Positions 12,201 to 24,385 of a stretch of DNA of 64,000 nt are shown piece by piece (the stretch's first letter is position 1; every line of letters starts with the position of its first letter). The notes beneath the pieces were generated by a model, which saw only the letters and a program-made list of their open reading frames with translations, ran no database searches and was not told where the DNA came from. A program made the translations under genes and the position numbers. Origin of the DNA: Drechslerella dactyloides (taxonomy: Eukaryota; Ascomycota; Orbiliomycetes; Orbiliales; Orbiliaceae); contig JAGTWJ010000001.1 of NCBI GenBank assembly GCA_020064725.1, positions 2,356,001 through 2,420,000 of the forward strand, read 5' to 3'.

Positions 12201-14498
12201 CGATCCGGACTTTGGCTGGCTTCAAATATTTTTTTTAAAAAAAAATTCTTTCGGTCTCGTCCTCGCCGGTCGAATCGGCAAGCAACGAAGGAGGTGCCGA
12301 GCCTTTTGGATGTAAGAATCATGTAATGCAATGGACTTTGCATACACCTGAACGATAGGTGCATGAACAGGAGCTGTATGTATGTATCGATTTCTTGCCT
12401 ATTTGCCGCTATTTGGGACCTGCCCGTTACTCGATCTGGCAGTGGTGGTTTATGTGCATGCTCGCTCGTACTGTGTACACCGCTTCGCAGCACCGCTAGC
12501 CAAATCGGCGCCCCTCCTCATAACACAACGTTGTTCGAAGTGAGTGCTGCTCGCCTTGGACTCGGCCTAAGCTTTGTTTTCTTATTCCTGGCTAGTTGCC
12601 ATCTTTATACTTATTGCTGTTCATGTCCCCAGGCCGGCTTCCCGTCTGGAGGAGCTGTTCTTTCTTATTTTATTCATCTTCTACCCTTTCAGTTCTCGTT
12701 CCTGTCCCGTCCACGGCCTGCTCTTAGCCTTCATGACATGAGCTCTTGTTCTTCTTGAACGTACGACCTTGAATTTGGATCCGATTTCGATATAAATCTT
12801 ACTTTATCCTGATCGCAAGCTTATTATACTTTGATTCCAGTTGCGTTGTTCCCGCACGCTTTCCGAACTTCAGCTTCGACTTCTGACGTTAACGTTAAGA
12901 CCATTCCACGATACCATTTATATCGCCCCACCATCGCCTCCTTCTTAATTCTTCTTCGTAGCCTATCGATACGGGCCTAGTGTATTTTTTTGGGATATTA
13001 TATCACACCTCCACACCTTGTTTTAACGAGCATTCCTGCGTCTGCAAGACTTCTTTCGCTTAGTATCAGAGTGGATCTTGGGAGTCGCTGGCGAGATCGA
13101 TATCGATTTGGGAGGACTTCAGCTGGCAAGAATCTTGAAACCGAATAAATATCGATATAGAGACAGCGAACCATCTATCGGCCACCTGCTGCAGCTAGCT
13201 GCGTATTTCCAGTCGTCTTAACGGGCCCCAGGAGCCATCATCCGTTGACCATCTCGTTCCGACAAACCCGTCTGCTCACAAGGGGACCCCGACTTAATCT
13301 CAGGGATCGATTCCGGGAAAATATCGCGGACCGGACGTCATCCGTCGCTGGTCTCTTCGCTTTGATAGTTGCTTTCAGGCCGGTCTTCACGGTCTGGACG
13401 GACTTCGAAATTAGCCTGCGCGAGTCGAACCCTGGACTGTCAAGCCTCCCCCTCTCGAGCCTCGACTTCTGCCGCCTTTCGTGCTTCCCGAAGGCGAGAA
13501 CGCAAATTCCAAACCTAGGCCGTCCGTGCAGCTACTCCGTGGGGCTCAGCTAGCTATTTTACCCCGGAATTACTAAAGCACTTTATATATTAACAGGGTG
13601 CTCTGTTTAATTATTTCGGTAAGCTAGCCCACTATCCACCCCTCACAATACAACGCTCCGGCCGCGACGTGGATCACCCGTGCCGTTGAGACGTCATGAT
13701 CGATTTGATGTGACTGTGAGAATGCATATGCATATTGCACTTCGATCTGGTGCGCTGCTGCCTGCCGCATTTCTTGATTTTTACAGTCTCGTGAAAACAA
13801 CATAAGCTTCCCCCTCTTGCCCCTCGATCATCTGTCCTTGCCAGGGAAAGCCGAACAAAAGAAACGTTAGAAATGCCCGTCAAAGCTAACGCGATATCTA
13901 TCCTTTTTGTGATTCGCAGGTGGGATATCCCGCGACGGAACGGGTTCACCACGGGCCACATTCTGAAACTCTTTAGCTCTCCAAGACTTACGCCCGAGCC
14001 GCTACACCAGATCTCGAGGCGACTAGCTGAGGTCATCCAGTTCAGGCGGCCCCAGCTTACGACTAGGATATTACCGACCTGCCGTGGCACCCTCTCCTTC
14101 GTTCATTCCGAGAGGGTGGTATTCTGGCCCCTTGCTGTAGCCTGATTTGCGTTGAACAGCATTCTTTGGATTCTGAACTCCGCAGGGTCGCCTTCTCTAG
14201 TCAGAAGAGGACGGAGAGACCGTCTTTGACGCAGGTCAGCAAGCTGCTGCAGGTTGCAAAGATCTAAAATATTACATTCCTAGCAGAATGAGATTTGGAG
14301 CCGAGTGTTCACCCGCAGCAAAGGCTTAGATCGCGAGACATTGTCTCCATCCATGGAATGTCCTTGAGAATCCAAGCTGCGAGTAGAACCCTGTTCCCAG
14401 TCCAAGTATCCGATCGGTGCGCCATCTGGACGATCCATATCGACGCGCGAGCTAGAATAGGTCCGTGAGATCTCATTTTCAAAGGTCCGCTTCACCGG

Positions 14499-16200
14499 TT
14501 GCTTCGTTCGAATCGTCGAGAGAAAACCGGAGTCCGGATGATGTCTCCTAGGCCTCCACCGCAACCTCCTCCGCCCCCCCTTACTCACCTACGACAACTT
14601 CTGACTCCTGACCGGGTTGAGGCCGCATCGAGTCCATCTCACAGACCCGTGCCGCCTTTGCTGCCACCGCCCCCACTACCTCGGGCGTCACCGAATGTCC
14701 CACTTGTTAAAACCTCAGAAGGGTATTCATACCCTTCCTCGTCCTCTTATCGACCTTTTCCTCACCCTCCACCTCCACCTCCACCCCATTCAAGGCCTCT
14801 TCCTCCTCACGCTGGATCTCCTCCTAGAGTAAGATCCAACGTTGCAACAGCACCTTTGTCAATTATTCGACGACCGCTTGGTCCTCCTCTTCCAGACGCA
14901 GCATATTCCTTCGGACCAGATGTCGGCCGTATAGCTCATCCCGAGCCGTATGTTGAGCTGGAGCAGGGTAGAAGACGAGCTATCCCGCCGCCGCCACTGT
15001 ATACGACTCGGGCAGACGTGCCTCTTACATCACCAGACCCTGACTTTGCTGCACCGCGATATGTGCAGCCGATAGGCCAGCTCACCGGACCAGTCAGATC
15101 GCCCAGAGACCGCAGACTGTACGTGTCCACACATTTACCTATCTACCCCTTGCATATATAATAAATCCACATATAAAGAAGAACTTTGACAGAACAACCG
15201 GCTAACTAACCAACTTTTCCTTGCTTTCTCTTCCTTACGATGTCTGGCAACAGTTCCAATACGCCTTTTTTGCAGTCTCCAAATAGCAGCTATACCACAG
15301 GGAAGAAACGAACGTTCGACGAGACGTTCGTTGAAGAACCAAAACCGGGCAACCAACAACATAACCGCGCTTCAAGTTTCTCCAGTGAGCTTGAGATGCT
15401 GCGGAGTATACTGCCACCACGACCAACGTGAGTTTTACCACAAAATCATCACATGTCGGTTCACATGCCCATGTCTCTCCGCTCGCGCTAACTCACATTC
15501 CATCGGTGTCCACAGGTCAGACAAGTTTCGCCTTGTTGTAAGACAACAACCCGTGGCTGCTCGAGCGTGTGGCTTTGGAGAACGAGACCGCAGGGTGATC
15601 GATCCACCACCCATCGTGCAGCTGGTCGCGGCGGACCCGGCGGACCCCGCGAACGAAGGCGGCATCAAGTACCCGTGGAACGTTGTCCATTGCACCCTCT
15701 ACAACGTAGCGGGCACGGCGGACGAGACGGCGCTGGAACAGCAAGACAAGCGTCTTACTCGACGGCTGATGGGAACGCTGGTCTCATCGCCCTTCGTTGG
15801 GCAGGACGAGAACGGGAAGGAAGGCTGCTTCTTTTGCTTCCCAGACCTGTCCTGCAGAACGCATGGCAAATTCCGTCTCAAATTTGCGTTGATGTGCCTC
15901 GATCCAAACGCTGAGCCGTCTACGTTCACGCGGGTGACTACAGAGGTGATGAGCGACGTGTTCACAGTCTACACGGCCAAGGAGTTCCCTGGAATGCGAC
16001 CCAGCACGGGTCTGACGAAAGCTCTGAAGCGGCAGGGATGTGCGATCTCGGTCAAGAAGGGGAACGAGAAGGCGACGACGCAGCAGGCATCACCTCAAGA
16101 ACAAGCAGCAGGGGAGGACGAGAACAACGGTGGCGAAGAGGAGGAATCGGAGCCCGAGCAGGAGACGACGGGACGCGGTAAGCGACGCAGGAAGACGTAG
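14499..16200 (+). CDS. velC: Velvet-domain developmental regulator, VelC-like
   Basis: Velvet proteins are fungal DNA-binding regulators of sporulation and secondary metabolism that act in the nucleus. Three exons: 14499-15118, 15254-15427 and 15516-16200, all GT-AG, giving about 492 residues. The first 200 residues are Pro-rich with polyproline runs. The velvet domain begins near residue 266 (SDKFRLVVRQQP), continues through GFGERDRR and PPPIVQL, and runs on without the internal insertion seen in VelB. It closes with the family-typical STGLTKALKRQGCAISVKKG. The C-terminus is acidic and then basic, with a KRRRK-like end that may be a nuclear signal. The long disordered N-terminus with a C-terminal velvet domain fits VelC better than VosA, whose velvet domain is N-terminal. 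In-frame start codons also exist at 14538 and 14541; I chose the first. Upstream lies a long CT-rich region typical of regulated fungal genes. Confidence 0.8.
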
Positions 16201-16280
16201 AGGGGAAGAAAAGAAGAGAAAGAAGAAAAAAAATGACCTAAATGATACTCATTTTCTGTTCATTGATTGATTGACTGCAT

Positions 16281-16309
16281 TTGATTGATTGATTGATTGA
16301 TTGATTGAT
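16281..16309. repeat. TTGA tetranucleotide microsatellite
   Basis: About seven tandem TTGA units, with a shorter interrupted copy just before. It lies in the 3' flank of the velvet gene. Confidence 0.9.
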
Positions 16310-16973
16310 ACTTTCCTGAGATCATGATACCCCTTTGCCCGGTAAATTTTGCCGCGACCCGGATTCAAACCCAGCTTACGACGAGCGATGATTACTTTTT
16401 TGTTCCTTGCATTGCATGCATGCATGTTGGAAGATCCTATCTTTTTTTTCCTTGTCTCCGAAATATGTGTTCTGGCCAAAGGTCTTTTTTACTTTCCTGG
16501 TTGCTTGCCCGCCTGCTTTTGCCAATGATACCCCCATCCGCGAAAATCTATCATTTTGCCGTGCATGAATGGTCGTTTCTTTCTTTTTTTCATCTTTTCC
16601 TTATTTCCATCATTTTCTTGCTTTCTGGTCGTCGTGCATTCGTTCTGCCGGCCCTCATTCGCTCGTCGTCTATTATATCATATTTTTCTTTTTGGGCGGT
16701 CGCTTCAGCTAGCTGCCCGCACGAGCTCCAGGCATTAGCATACCTATTTTTTGTGACCTCGCTGTCAGGTATAACGTTAAGATCGAGCAGTTCCCAGTTC
16801 CTGTATTTTGTTTTTTCCCGGGATGCGACCTGTAAGCAAGATACCACAGTGTTCAAGTTCCCGCCAATGAAATCGAAAGCCGAAGCTTGGACGAAGCCGC
16901 TTTCCCAAGAATCGAATCTCGGCCGCCGGCCAAGCAGGCAGTAGGATGGTCTCGTGGACGCAGCCCGCGCGGC

Positions 16974-16997
16974 GGCAGGCAGGCAGGCAGGCAGGCC
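16974..16997. repeat. GCAG/AGGC tetranucleotide repeat
   Basis: About five to six tandem AGGC units in GC-rich non-coding DNA upstream of ilv3. Confidence 0.85.
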
Positions 16998-17873
16998 AGG
17001 ACAGTGGCAAGCAAGGAGGCCGCGACAGCGAAGCAGCAGCGGGCCAGCCGAAACGAAGGAATGGGCGGCCGAGAAGCAGGCTTGAGTCGTGCTGATTGAT
17101 TGTGATCGGAATGCCGTGAATGCAGATGCCACGATCTGGGAGCTGGACAGCCAGGCCGGCGCCGTCTGCCGTCTGAGACCTCCTGCAAGTGCAATCCCCG
17201 CTGGCGGCGGCGTTTGTGTAACCGCATCTCGCTCTCGGGTCTAAATTCCCGCAGGAGGCTTTTCGAGGCTGCCCGCCCTTCCTTCAAATCTCGCGCTGGG
17301 GCGGGCTCCATCGACATCGCGCGATGCCATTGGCTGGCGCCCGAAAGGTGTTGCGGCCCTCCAAAACGCAACAGACGCAAGGAGGCATCGCGGCCCAATC
17401 TCCAACCCCCAATTGCAACCCAGTTCCAAGGAAAACCGAAGTCCGACGCAACCTCGCTTCGATGGCCGCTTCGGGAGCGCTGCCCCACTCGCTGGCCCGC
17501 CCTTCGGACTCGCCCTTCTGTCCCCGGTGTCGGCTAAACGAACCCCGGCCGTCGTCGCTGGCCAAAGCGGCCGTCTTCGCGATCCCGCTGCCGGCTGTCG
17601 GCCAATAAACGGCGCTGCAATTGCAATCTGGGTGCCATCTGAGATCTTTTTGAGACATCCTTTGACGTCCATTCTGCGCGGATATAAAGATATTCCACGT
17701 AGGCGAGATCGATGTTTGTTGCCTTGGAAATTCTTTCCCAGCTTTTCCAATTGATACTGAGACAATTGCAGATTCAATCCAATCGAGGACCTGATCACCG
17801 ACGTCGACACGCTCGCATCTAAGACCCCGCATAGTTCAAACCACGGCCTTGCATACCATCTTCTCGAAGAAAG

Positions 17874-20808
17874 ATGCTCCGTCAGGCCATCAGACGGCAG
17901 TATACGCCGCTGCTGCCACGGCAATGGTACCTCCCTTGCTCTTCCCTCTGAGACGTCGTGCACCCTCGCTCACATTCCCTTCATTCCGTCCAGCAGCCCA
18001 CAGCTCCGATGCATAGCGACTACACAGGCCCGGCAGACCAATGAGGCTCCATCGGGGCTCAACCGGACTAGTCATGCCATCACGCAACCGAAATCGCAAG
18101 GCGCATCTCAGGCTATGCGTAAGCCGTTACTCTACCTCTGCGGCCGCGCACAAAGCTAGCTCGCATGCCCTGCTCTCTCGCGCCCTCTCGCCGTATCAAA
18201 TCATGCGGGGAAGCGTTGAAGGCAAGGGAGCGGACCGAAAGAAGCAGAGGAGCCGTTTGGCTGATTCGTTTCGCTCGTTGAATAGTCTACGCGACAGGCC
18301 TCAAGGAGGTTGACATGGATAAGGCCCAAGTCGGCATATCATCTGTAAGACTCCACGTGGACCAAGTGGAACTTTGTGCCCGGTTTTTCGGGACTTGCCA
18401 ACAGAATGCAAGAGCTCGACAGAGAATAAAAAGAAGCATAAACAAGAGGCAAAAGGAAGAAAGGAAGGAGAATTGTCTGCTGAATGGAGTGACTAATGCG
18501 AACTGTGCGACATCGTACGACTGGTATGTAGGTGTGGTATTCAGGGAATCCGTGTAACATGCACCTGCTCGACCTCAACCACAAGGTCAAGCAAGGCGTC
18601 GAACAAGCCGGCCTGGTAGGCTACCAATTCAATACTATCGGTGTGAGGTGAGTTCCGCCCGCTGCCTGAAGCAACATATATTGCCGGGACGCTATTATTT
18701 GTCAAACGGCGACACGAGCTCTCCGACTTTTCCTCCCATGCTAACTTTTGACAATGAATCATTCCATTGTGTCAGCGACGCGATATCCATGGGGACATCA
18801 GGAATGCGGTATTCCCTGCAATCGAGAGACCTAATCGCAGACTCTATTGAGGTATTTGCAGCGCTCCCTGTGCTACTCCAGAATGAAAAATACAACATAC
18901 CAAGCTGATTCAATGTCTAAAACATGATTTATAGACCGTCATGGGTGGCCAGTGGTACGACGCCAATATTTCGATCCCTGGTTGCGACAAGAACATGCCG
19001 GGTGTTATAATGGGTTAGTACCAGATACCACAGCTACACCGCGCCATTTGATACAAGCTAAGGCAGTGCTAACTAAGCTGGCGGGCAGTCTGGCCAATAC
19101 CCGCTCCTCCTAGATTTTATCCTGCGAGTGGTTTCTAACTGGCGAAAACCGCCCTCTAGGCGATGGGGAGAGTCAACCGGCCGTCGTTGATGGTGTACGG
19201 TGGCACAATCCGTGCAGGCCGTTCCGCATGCTTAGGCGACAAACCCATCGACATTGTTTCAGGTAATCTGCCACATGTACACATGCACATTCTCTTTTTC
19301 CTTCTTCCTTTTCCCTTTCTTCGGCGCGTAAAGTTGCCCGCCTTGCTGAGGTTACACTCGAGGTTTATGACTGATATCAGGGTTGTTCGAGAGCAATGCT
19401 AACCCTTGCCATCGCTGGAGACAGCCTTCCAGGCGTACGGGGAGTACATCACCGGCACCATTGATGAAAAGACCCGTTTCGACATCATTCGCCACGCCTG
19501 CCCGGGCCAGGGCGCCTGCGGCGGCATGTACACCGCCAACACGATGGCAACAGCAATTGAGTCGATGGGCATGACGCTGCCGTACTCCTCGTCGAACCCC
19601 GCGGACTCAGCGGAGAAGGCGGCTGAGTGCCTCGCATCCGGCTGGGCGATCCGCAACCTCCTCGAGAAGGACATCAAGCCGCGGCAGATCCTCACGCGGT
19701 CGGCGTTCGAGAACGCGATGGTGGTCGTCAACATCACCGGCGGATCGACGAATGCGGTGCTGCATCTGATTGCCATCGCCGACTCCGTTGGCGTCAAGCT
19801 GACCATCGACGACTTCCAGAGCGTGAGCGACCGGATCCCCTTCCTGGCTGACCTGAAGCCGTCGGGCAAGTACGTCATGGCGGACATCCACCGCATCGGT
19901 GGGACGCCCGCGCTGCTCAAGTACCTGCTCGAACACGACCTTATCGACGGCAGCATCCTCACCGTGACGGGCAAGACGCTCGCGGAGAACCTTGAAAAGG
20001 TCACGGGCTTCCCAAAGGATCAGGACGTCATTCGGCCGCTGTCGAACCCGATCAAGCCGACGGGCCACATCCAGATCCTACGCGGATCGCTGGCCCCCGG
20101 CGGCGCTGTAGGCAAGATCACGGGGAAGGAAGGGCTCAAGTTCCAGGGCAAGGCGAAGGTGTACGATGCCGAGGACCTCTTCATCGAGGCGCTGGAACGG
20201 GGTGAGATCAAGAAGGGCGAGAAGACCGTCGTTGTGATCCGCTATGAAGGGCCGAAGGGCGGTCCTGGTATGCCAGGTACATACATTAACACCTATTCAC
20301 ACCCTCTACTTGTTGCAACGGGCTAACGGGATACCTCTTCCACAGAAATGCTGAAACCCAGCAGCGCGATCATGGGTGCCGGCCTCGGGAACGACGTCGC
20401 TCTGATAACCGACGGCCGATTCTCCGGCGGCTCAGTACGTATACATCCATCTCCACTATCTACAACCCTGACATTAACACACACGCGAACCGCAGCACGG
20501 CTTCCTCATCGGCCACATCGTGCCGGAAGCACAGGAAGGCGGCCCGATAGCCTTCATCGAAGACGGCGACGAAATCCTCATCGACGCCGAACAGCGCAAG
20601 CTCGACCTCCTCGTCGACGACGCCGTCCTCGCGAAGCGGAAGGAGGCCTTCGTCCAGAAGCCGCTCAAGTACAACAAGGGCGTGCTGTACAAATACGCAA
20701 AGTGAGTATCACATCCCGTGTTTCCACGAGGAATCAACAGGGGCTGACTTGACTTTCATCGACAGGAATGTGGCGGATGCCAGTCACGGCTGCATCACGG
20801 ACTCGTAA
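17874..20808 (+). CDS. ilv3: Dihydroxyacid dehydratase, mitochondrial
   Basis: Catalyses dehydration of 2,3-dihydroxy acids to 2-keto acids, the third common step of valine, leucine and isoleucine synthesis, in the mitochondrial matrix. I infer 11 exons: 17874-17926, 17997-18118, 18286-18344, 18532-18647, 18776-18851, 18935-19013, 19160-19262, 19425-20276, 20346-20434, 20496-20701 and 20766-20808, giving about 598 residues. Yeast Ilv3 is of similar length. The start MLRQAIRRQ is Arg-rich like a targeting peptide; exon 1 and its intron are inferred. Fe-S ligand candidates are C86 (GNPC), C159 (PGCDKNMPG) and C228/C234 (CPGQGACGG). The SAxMGxGLG-type and DGRFSGGSHG segments near the C-terminus are intact. 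Oddity: at the exon 6/7 junction, canonical GT-AG splicing leaves one extra G (19013), which would shift the frame between VIM and AMGRVNRP. All other junctions are clean, so I suspect a sequence error or a non-canonical splice. Confidence 0.9.
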
Positions 20809-21204
20809 GGCTTGGCCACTTGTAACTTTGTATAGCATTACCGTAGCGTATATATTATTAATTGTACATGGATGTGTGCGTGCGGCTGTACTGCGTACGT
20901 AACATTGGTTCTATCGCGTTGCCCGCGTGGTATATTTGACGCACTTCTGGGGCACTTCTTTTCTCAAGGCAAGCCAAAACTACGTGCGTGTAATATATAT
21001 ACGCATGTATGTACGGCGCTGGAACCCGAGCATATCGTGCATGCACATGCGTAGACTATATCATCAAGCTGTGTCCGTCCACTATATATAACGTAGGCAG
21101 TGGTCACCATATCTACAAATTCCGTGGCCCGCCTTCCGTCAATCTATGTGTGTATATGTATATATCGGGTATCGAGGAGTTATATGCAACATCCACGCAT
21201 CATG
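20809..21204. other. Convergent 3' intergenic region
   Basis: Lies between the convergent ilv3 and FHIP stop codons. It is AT-rich with TATATA and TACG/TGTATG runs, as expected for two facing 3' UTRs. No gene is seen. Confidence 0.6.
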
Positions 21205-24200
21205 CTAGGGCCCCGCTGCGAACGCAATATCATTATACAGCGACCCGCGAATCTGCAGCAGCGCCGAAAGCTCCTTCATAAACTCCTGCACGAACCATCA
21301 GCCACAGTCCCAGATACTTATCTTCATGAAAAAAAAGGTAAACTCACCTGCAAAATCACAATATTCGTCAGCAAATGCGACATCGTCATCGTCGATATCC
21401 GCTCCTCGTCCGCGCCCTCCCCCTCCTGCCCGTCCTCCGCGCCCTCCACGCGCTCCCCGCCATCTACGACATCGCCCTCGCCGTCCTCCAGCGGCACGGG
21501 ATCGATAACTTGAACGGGCAAGCTCGGCAGCGGCTTCATCGTCTGCTCGTTGTAAATTTCCTTCCCGTTTACCAGCTTGATGCGGATCTGCGTGCCCAGC
21601 AAATGCGGGTTGTACGGCGACATGGCATTCCCCGCTGGCGGCCCGCCGCTGTGGTTCCGCCCGTGCCCGCCCTGTCGCCCGCGCGCGGTGCTAGTGTTCG
21701 TGCCGCCCATTTTCGTCGGCGTGAGATGCGCGTTCACAGCGGGGCTCGCCGGCCGCCGCGGGGATGAAAACTCGCTGCCCGTGCCGCCGGCGCTGCGCAC
21801 CTTTGACGGCCGCCGCGGACTCGAGCCCGGCTGTAGCGATGTTGCCGTCGCGGTGCCTTTATGTAGAGCCTCGTTCAGCGACTCGGTGAACCGGAAGGCG
21901 TGCCGGCGCTCCGACAGCCGCATGTCCAGATTCGGCACCTGCGCGCGATACCGCTCGACCAGCTCGACCAGCCCGCGCAGCGTGCGGAAGAAGAGCGTCT
22001 CGTCGACCGACCGTCGCGGGGGTTTCCGCGCCGCGAGAATCCGCTTCAGCTGCGCGGAGACGGCTTCCTCGTCGTCGCTCTCGTCCGCGACATCGATCGG
22101 CTTGCCGAATCCATCCTCGCTGACAAAGGTATCCTCGCCGGCGTCGTCGCTGTGGTTATCGCCGTCGTCGTTGACATTTGGAGAGCCGGCCTGGTACATG
22201 GACGCATCCATGAGCAGCCATTTCTCCAAGCTGACGTTACAGCAGCTCGCCATATCGATCAGCAGCGACGTGAGCATCAGGTTCGTCTCGACGGTGTTGC
22301 CGAAGAAGGACTCGAGCAGCCGCATGCACGCGAGCAACACCGGGTCGTCCGGCCGGACGATGTGCTCTTTGATATGCGGCGCGGCCTCGTGCATTGACGG
22401 CGTGAGGTTGCGCTGATTCAGCTTGGCGGCGAGCATGGGCGCGGAGCATGGGTGGGTTTCCACAAGCACGGCCATGTCGCTAACGTACGTCTCGTACGTC
22501 GCGTCGTCCTCGTCGTCGTCCGAGATGCGCGAGACAAACGTCGCCAGCAGCTCGAGCTCGTGGTTCAGCATCCCCAGCGTCCGCGACTTGGGGGTAGCCA
22601 CCACAGGCGTCGTCTTGAGTACCGACACGGTGACGTACGGGTGGAACTTTCGAATCATCGCCGACACCAGCCGTAGCGTGCACGCCACCGTCGGCTGCGA
22701 CTTAGAGCCGAGGCCTGTGAGTATCAGGTCGACGAGACTGTACAGGTCCGGCGTCGGCTTGCTCTCCGCCTCGGCAATCTGGCTGAGCATGTCCAGGGAC
22801 TCCTTCCGCTTGATCACGCTAGGTGAATCGGCGGTGGGAGGAGCGATCAGCTCAGTTGGCAGAGAGAGGAGGTACGAGAGCAGAATGTGCGTCATGTCAA
22901 CGGAGTCCAGCTGCTCGAGGATGACGCGAAGGTACGTCAGCACCGCCACGGACGAGCCGCCGTCGGCGTCCGAGCTCTCCAGGAGCGACGGGTACCTAAT
23001 CAACATGTATCGTCAGATGAGGAAACTTGTGAAAGAAATGTATTCAAGGCCTTACAGCAGCTGCTGGATGAACAGAACTTTAAAGTGATCCAACAGCGTC
23101 TGCCGCACCTCCGTCGACCGACAGTGCTCCAGCACGTCCTGCCAAAACGCCATGTACGAAAGGAAAGTGTCCAAGTGCGTCCTGAACTCCTGCGAATCGG
23201 ACCGCACGGCGCCGAAATTCGACGTCTCAGGCCGGTAGTCCGAGAAGCGCAGGGCGGCCGGAATGTCGTCCTCCGAGTAAGCTATCACCAGCTTTCGGCT
23301 GAGCTGGCTGTACAGCGCGCCGAGGCCGGAAGCCATGATTGTCGCCAGGTCGCTTTCGACGACCCACGTCTCCAGCGCCTTTGACGACGAGGCGGACTCG
23401 ATGATGTACAGCAGCCCCGTGCGGGCGAAATCGCCGACCCTGCCATCGTGATGCACGTAGTCCAGCAGCAGATAAAACAGCGGAAAGTCTTCCTGTAAAC
23501 CCGGCCGCGTTAGCCACCGCAATACTACTAGAAGGGTAAGATAGATGGCCACCTTGTTGGTAATGCCCGCGAACCGCTGGCTGGCACTCGCGCTCCCAAG
23601 CGACGGCCGCCGCTCCACCCGCTTCGCAAACCAAAGCGGCAAAGTATCGGGATTCTGCCGAATCTTCGTCGCAAGACTGAACAGAAACTCGACAAACTGC
23701 GTCTCATACGACGGATCCGCGCGCCGCGCCGTCTTCTCCAAAAAGTCGGTGAGACTCTGCGCGAAATTCGGCGCGGACAAAAACTCGTTCTCCTCGTCGT
23801 CGATGAGGGTTGAGAAGAAGCGGATGACGGCCGTGATGACGATTGACGCGCCGTTCTGCGCGATGCGCGAGACGGGGATGAAGATTTGCTGGTCGTAGGC
23901 GTAGTTGTAGCAGAGGCGGATCGGCTGGTTTTCCTCTTCGATGAGAAGGTCGGTGAGGCGGCGGATCGGGTTGCGGAGGTTGTGCTGGAGGTTCGGGTCG
24001 TTCGGGTGGCCGTTGCGCCAGGTGTGCTAGCAGCGTCGCTTGTCGTTAGTCCTGAATATATTCCTCTCCTTCGCACGTCCTTCGGTGTCCCGAGTATATC
24101 TATCTGTATATGTAGATATGTGGATATGTACGTCGGGTTGTAGGCGGGGCGGGGTAGGTATGTACTTGGAGGGTAAGCCATATGCGCTTGAAGTCATGCA

Positions 24201-24385
24201 GCCGGTTGTCCGGGCTGGGGATCAGGACCTGCTTGTGCGCCGGGGCGCTGGTAGGGCTGTTGCCGATAAGGCGGTTCCACTAGATGCATCCATGCATAAG
24301 ATACTCGGTCAGCATACTTCTACATATCTCTATCCGTCGAGTCTGTATTGTCAAGATGCGGGTGTGGACTCACAAAGTCCATCAT
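21205..24385 (-). CDS. FHF complex subunit, HOOK-interacting protein (FHIP, RAI16-like)
   Basis: FHIP links the FTS-Hook adaptor to early endosomes so that dynein can move them along microtubules. Exons on the minus strand: 24385-24374, 24279-24166, 24026-23056, 22995-21348 and 21285-21205, giving about 941 residues. The first exon codes only M(M)DF and is joined to WNRLIG, matching the MDFWSRL-type start of fungal FHIPs. The segment HTWRNGHPNDPNLQHNL and the helical body including DYVHHDGRVGDFARTGLLYIIES are typical of the family. The last exon adds EFMKELSALLQIRGSLYNDI after an intron at 21347-21286. A further 60-bp stretch (23552-23493) is open but has a CTAAC branch-like box and a TTTACAG end, so it may be an intron; removing it shortens the protein by 20 residues. 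The C-terminal third is acidic and Ser/Pro-rich, presumably disordered. Confidence 0.8.

Larger units (their letters stand above)
5996..14498. other. Gene-poor region of about 8.5 kb
   Basis: I find no gene I can support on either strand. Open frames are short, overlap on all frames and lack domain-like composition. It contains AT-rich patches (about 7120-7340 and 11130-11230), simple repeats, A/T palindromes at 7779-7800 and 12227-12250, and a 16-bp palindrome at 9193. The last 2 kb (about 12.5-14.5 kb) is CT-rich and probably holds the promoter and leader of the velvet gene. Old, mutated transposon remnants or non-coding RNAs cannot be excluded. Confidence 0.5.
16201..17873. other. Intergenic region between velC and ilv3
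   Basis: About 1.7 kb without a supportable gene. It begins with a purine-rich 3' flank and a TTGA microsatellite, then a T-rich part, then GC-rich DNA from 16.9 kb with an AGGC repeat. Long minus-strand open frames at 16.9-17.9 kb have no recognisable domain and odd composition, and I read them as chance. The end should hold the ilv3 promoter. Confidence 0.5.

Noticed and set aside
12140..12215. tRNA-like 3' half (T-loop-like GGTTTCGAATCGG, then a T run) on the minus strand
   Set aside because: The T-stem pairs only with a shifted loop, and no matching 5' acceptor strand, D-arm or anticodon arm could be folded.
14499..16200. VosA or VelB as identity of the velvet protein
   Set aside because: VosA has an N-terminal velvet domain and VelB an internal insertion; this protein has a long Pro-rich N-terminus and an uninterrupted C-terminal velvet domain.
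16345..16400. Second tRNA-like T-loop (GGGTTTGAATCC) on the minus strand
   Set aside because: The T-stem has a G-G mismatch and no full cloverleaf is found.
17241..17963. Minus-strand open frame of 240 codons upstream of ilv3
   Set aside because: No domain-like pattern, other frames are equally open in this GC-rich stretch, and it overlaps the ilv3 first exon.
21205..24385. SIT4-associated (SAPS) protein as an alternative for the FHIP gene
   Set aside because: The MDFW start, the DYVHHDGRVGDFARTGLLYIIES block and the C-terminal LLQIRGSLY segment fit FHIP/RAI16 better.
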